Below are positions 60,992 through 64,000 of a stretch of DNA of 64,000 nucleotides, one piece after another (positions within the stretch are counted from its first letter, which is position 1; each line of letters starts with the position of its first letter). Source of the stretch: Nocardioides zeae (GTDB lineage Bacteria > Actinomycetota > Actinomycetes > Propionibacteriales > Nocardioidaceae); the NCBI RefSeq assembly GCF_030818655.1, contig NZ_JAUTAN010000001.1:4216001-4280000 (forward strand). Direction: 5' to 3'. Both the position numbers and the translations under genes were made by a program. Under the pieces are notes generated by a model that worked only from the letters and a program-made list of their open reading frames with translations, had not been told where the DNA came from and searched no databases.

Positions 60992-61864
60992 TCAGACGAG
61001 GTCCGATGCCAGCAGGCCCTCGAGGTACGCGCCGTACCCGCTCTTGCGCAGCGGCTCCGCGCGGTCGCGGAGCTCGTCGTCGCTGAGCCAGCCCATGCGC
61101 CAGGCCACCTCCTCGGGGCAGCCGATCTTCAGCCCCTGGCGGCCCTCGAGCGTGCGCACGAAGTTGCTGGCGTCGTTGAGGGAGTCGAACGTGCCGGTGT
61201 CGAGCCAGGCCGTGCCGCGGGGCAGGATCTCGACCTGCAGCCGGCCCTCCTCGAGGTAGATCCGGTTGAGGTCGGTGATCTCCAGCTCGCCGCGTGCCGA
61301 CGGCGTGAGCTCCTTGGCGCGGCCGACGACGTCGTTGCCGTAGAAGTACAGGCCCGGCACCGCGTAGTTGCTGCGCGGCTCCGTCGGCTTCTCTTCCAGC
61401 GACGTCGCTACGCCCGAGGCGTCGAAGTCGACGACGCCGTACGCCGTGGGATCGGCTACCTGGTAGCCGAAGACCGCCGCGCCGTCGAGTTGCTCGAAGC
61501 GGCGGAGCTGAGTGCCGAGGCCCGGACCGTAGAAGATGTTGTCGCCCAGCACGAGGGCCACCGACTCGCCGCCGATGTGCTCCTCCCCGATCACGAAGGC
61601 CTGGGCGAGCCCGTCGGGGCTCGGCTGCACCGCGTAGGTGATGCTCACGCCCAGCTGCGACCCGTCGCCGAGGAGGCGCCGGAACGCCTCGTTGTCGTGC
61701 GGGGTCGTGATGATGAGGACGTCGCGGATGCCCGCGAGCATCAGGGTGGTGAGCGGGTAGTAGATCATCGGCTTGTCGTATACGGGCACGAGCTGCTTGC
61801 TGACGCCCAGGGTGATGGGGTGAAGCCTCGAGCCGGTTCCACCGGCCAGGATGATTCCGCGCAT
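60992..61864 (-). CDS. rfbA: Glucose-1-phosphate thymidylyltransferase RfbA/RmlA
   Basis: 290 residues. The nucleotide motif [21 protein letters not shown] opens the protein, split by the usual [27 protein letters not shown], the [18 protein letters not shown] region and [13 protein letters not shown] are diagnostic. It makes dTDP-glucose, the first step to dTDP-L-rhamnose. TAGGCT (61878–61873, minus) lies 8 nt before the ATG. It is divergent from rfbB across a 101-bp region. Confidence 0.97.
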   Translation of the reverse strand: MRGIILAGGTGSRLHPITLGVSKQLVPVYDKPMIYYPLTTLMLAGIRDVLIITTPHDNEAFRRLLGDGSQLGVSITYAVQPSPDGLAQAFVIGEEHIGGESVALVLGDNIFYGPGLGTQLRRFEQLDGAAVFGYQVADPTAYGVVDFDASGVATSLEEKPTEPRSNYAVPGLYFYGNDVVGRAKELTPSARGELEITDLNRIYLEEGRLQVEILPRGTAWLDTGTFDSLNDASNFVRTLEGRQGLKIGCPEEVAWRMGWLSDDELRDRAEPLRKSGYGAYLEGLLASDLV

Positions 61865-61956
61865 GGGCCCACAGCCTAGGGGGGTCGACCCTGTCGCGGG
61901 TGTGAAGTTGGTCGGGGTTCAGCGTTGAATCGGAGATCGGTGCGCGCGTTCCCTAG

Positions 61957-63310
<1,354 letters not shown>

Positions 63311-63314
<4 letters not shown>

Positions 63315-64000
63315 GCAGGAGCGCCCAACCCGTGACCACCGAGCTCGCCGTCGAGACCACCCCGATCCCCGGCCTCCTGGTCGTCCGCCTCCCCGTGCAC
63401 GGGGACTCCCGCGGCTGGTTCAAGGAGAACTGGCAGCGCGCGAAGATGACCGCGCTCGGCCTGCCCGACTTCGGCCCGGTGCAGAACAACGTGTCCTACA
63501 ACGCGACGACGGGCGCGACCCGCGGTATCCACACCGAGCCGTGGGACAAGTACGTCGCGGTGGCCACCGGTCGCGTCTTCGCCGCCTGGGTGGACATGCG
63601 CGACGGCGACTCGTTCGGGGCGACCTTCTGGATCGAGATCGACGAGTCGGTCGCCGTCTTCGTGCCGCGCGGCGTCGGCAACTCCTACCAGGCGTTGGAG
63701 GACGGGACCGTCTACAGCTACCTGGTCAACGACCACTTCGTCCCCGGCAGGGTCTACCCGGCGCTGAACCTCGCCGACGAGACGGCCGGTATCCCGTGGC
63801 CGATCCCGCTCGCGGAGGCGGAGATCTCGGAGAAGGACCAGAACAACCCGCGCCTCGCGGACGTCACGCCGATGCAGCCGCGCAAGACCCTCGTCATCGG
63901 CGCAGGGGGCCAGCTCGGGCGGGCGCTGCTCGTCGAGTTCCCCGACGCCGAGCGGGTCGACATGGTCGCGGGCGAGGGCATCGCAGCGCTCGACCTCACC
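63311..64000 (+). CDS. Fused dTDP-4-dehydrorhamnose 3,5-epimerase/reductase (RmlC–RmlD), cut by window edge
   Basis: The frame opens at GTG 63311 over the previous stop and stays open to the window end (230 codons). Residues ~15–180 are RmlC-like (GDSRGWFKENWQRAKM, NNVSYNATTGATRGIHTEPW with the catalytic His, FGATFWIEIDESVAVFVPRG, YSYLVNDHFVPG). From ~197 a new Rossmann motif begins (RKTLVIGAGGQLGRALLVEF), the start of an RmlD reductase. Actinobacteria such as Corynebacterium carry this fusion. It would complete dTDP-L-rhamnose synthesis. The usual GFAHGF motif reads GVGNSYQ here. Confidence 0.9.

Overview
The window is about 73% GC, with GC-ending codons, many GTG starts, GTGA/ATGA-coupled genes and many apparently leaderless starts. 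It carries a mycothiol gene (mshB), a sulfurtransferase–DUF1416 pair, a 7Fe ferredoxin next to dapC, a fused RmlC–RmlD and a DUF559 nuclease-like gene. This points to a high-GC actinobacterium, most likely Nocardioidaceae (Nocardioides-like). It looks like ordinary chromosome: no integrase, transposase, phage module, rRNA or CRISPR array is visible, and there is one tRNA gene. The window opens inside a rhamnulokinase gene and ends inside the RmlC–RmlD gene.

Layout. 0–9 kb: rhamnulokinase end; a beta-propeller-like protein with helical (WXG-like) ends plus a lipoprotein; an SDR; a K+ channel divergent from a PadR–HAAS membrane pair; a siderophore-binding lipoprotein divergent from an AraC regulator with an iron box between them; a lipoprotein; tRNA-Arg(CCT). 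9.3–19.3 kb: a tightly coupled ABC importer, N-acyl-D-amino-acid deacylase and RidA, followed by a D-amino-acid dehydrogenase and an acyl-CoA ligase, with a convergent PucR regulator. Together they read as a complete uptake and degradation route for N-acyl-D-amino acids. 19.3–31.2 kb: an SDR; a very large class III cyclase/ATPase divergent from an MFS protein carrying a cyclic-nucleotide-binding domain; a CdaR regulator; glycerate kinase; an RsbW-like kinase and a SpoIIE-type phosphatase (frameshifted near its end); a BLUF blue-light sensor.

31.4–46.7 kb: LCP cell-wall ligase; an MFS drug exporter divergent from a TetR repressor with three operators; a lone antitoxin-like protein; typA; a thioesterase followed by a striking set of nested palindromes; mshB; a VanW protein; a GNAT; fdxA–dapC. 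46.7–48.8 kb: a five-copy hairpin repeat array and a DUF559/AbiEi-like gene with a sixth, decayed repeat copy on its other side. 48.8–50.7 kb: a leaderless cysteine-containing leader peptide followed by a sulfurtransferase operon. 50.7–56 kb: small secreted and membrane proteins including three micro-ORFs, a BKACE enzyme, a DsrE protein, and a nitrobindin-like/Fur/YgfZ group.

56–64 kb: an envelope polysaccharide locus (DUF4012, Wzz/BY-kinase with a Tyr-Gly tail, sugar transferase) and the dTDP-L-rhamnose genes rfbA, rfbB and rfbC–rfbD, with an unrelated small gene spliced between rfbB and rfbCD. Regulation is unusually readable: TANNNT boxes lie 4–8 nt before more than a dozen start codons, which fits leaderless transcription, and several regulators sit over visible palindromes.
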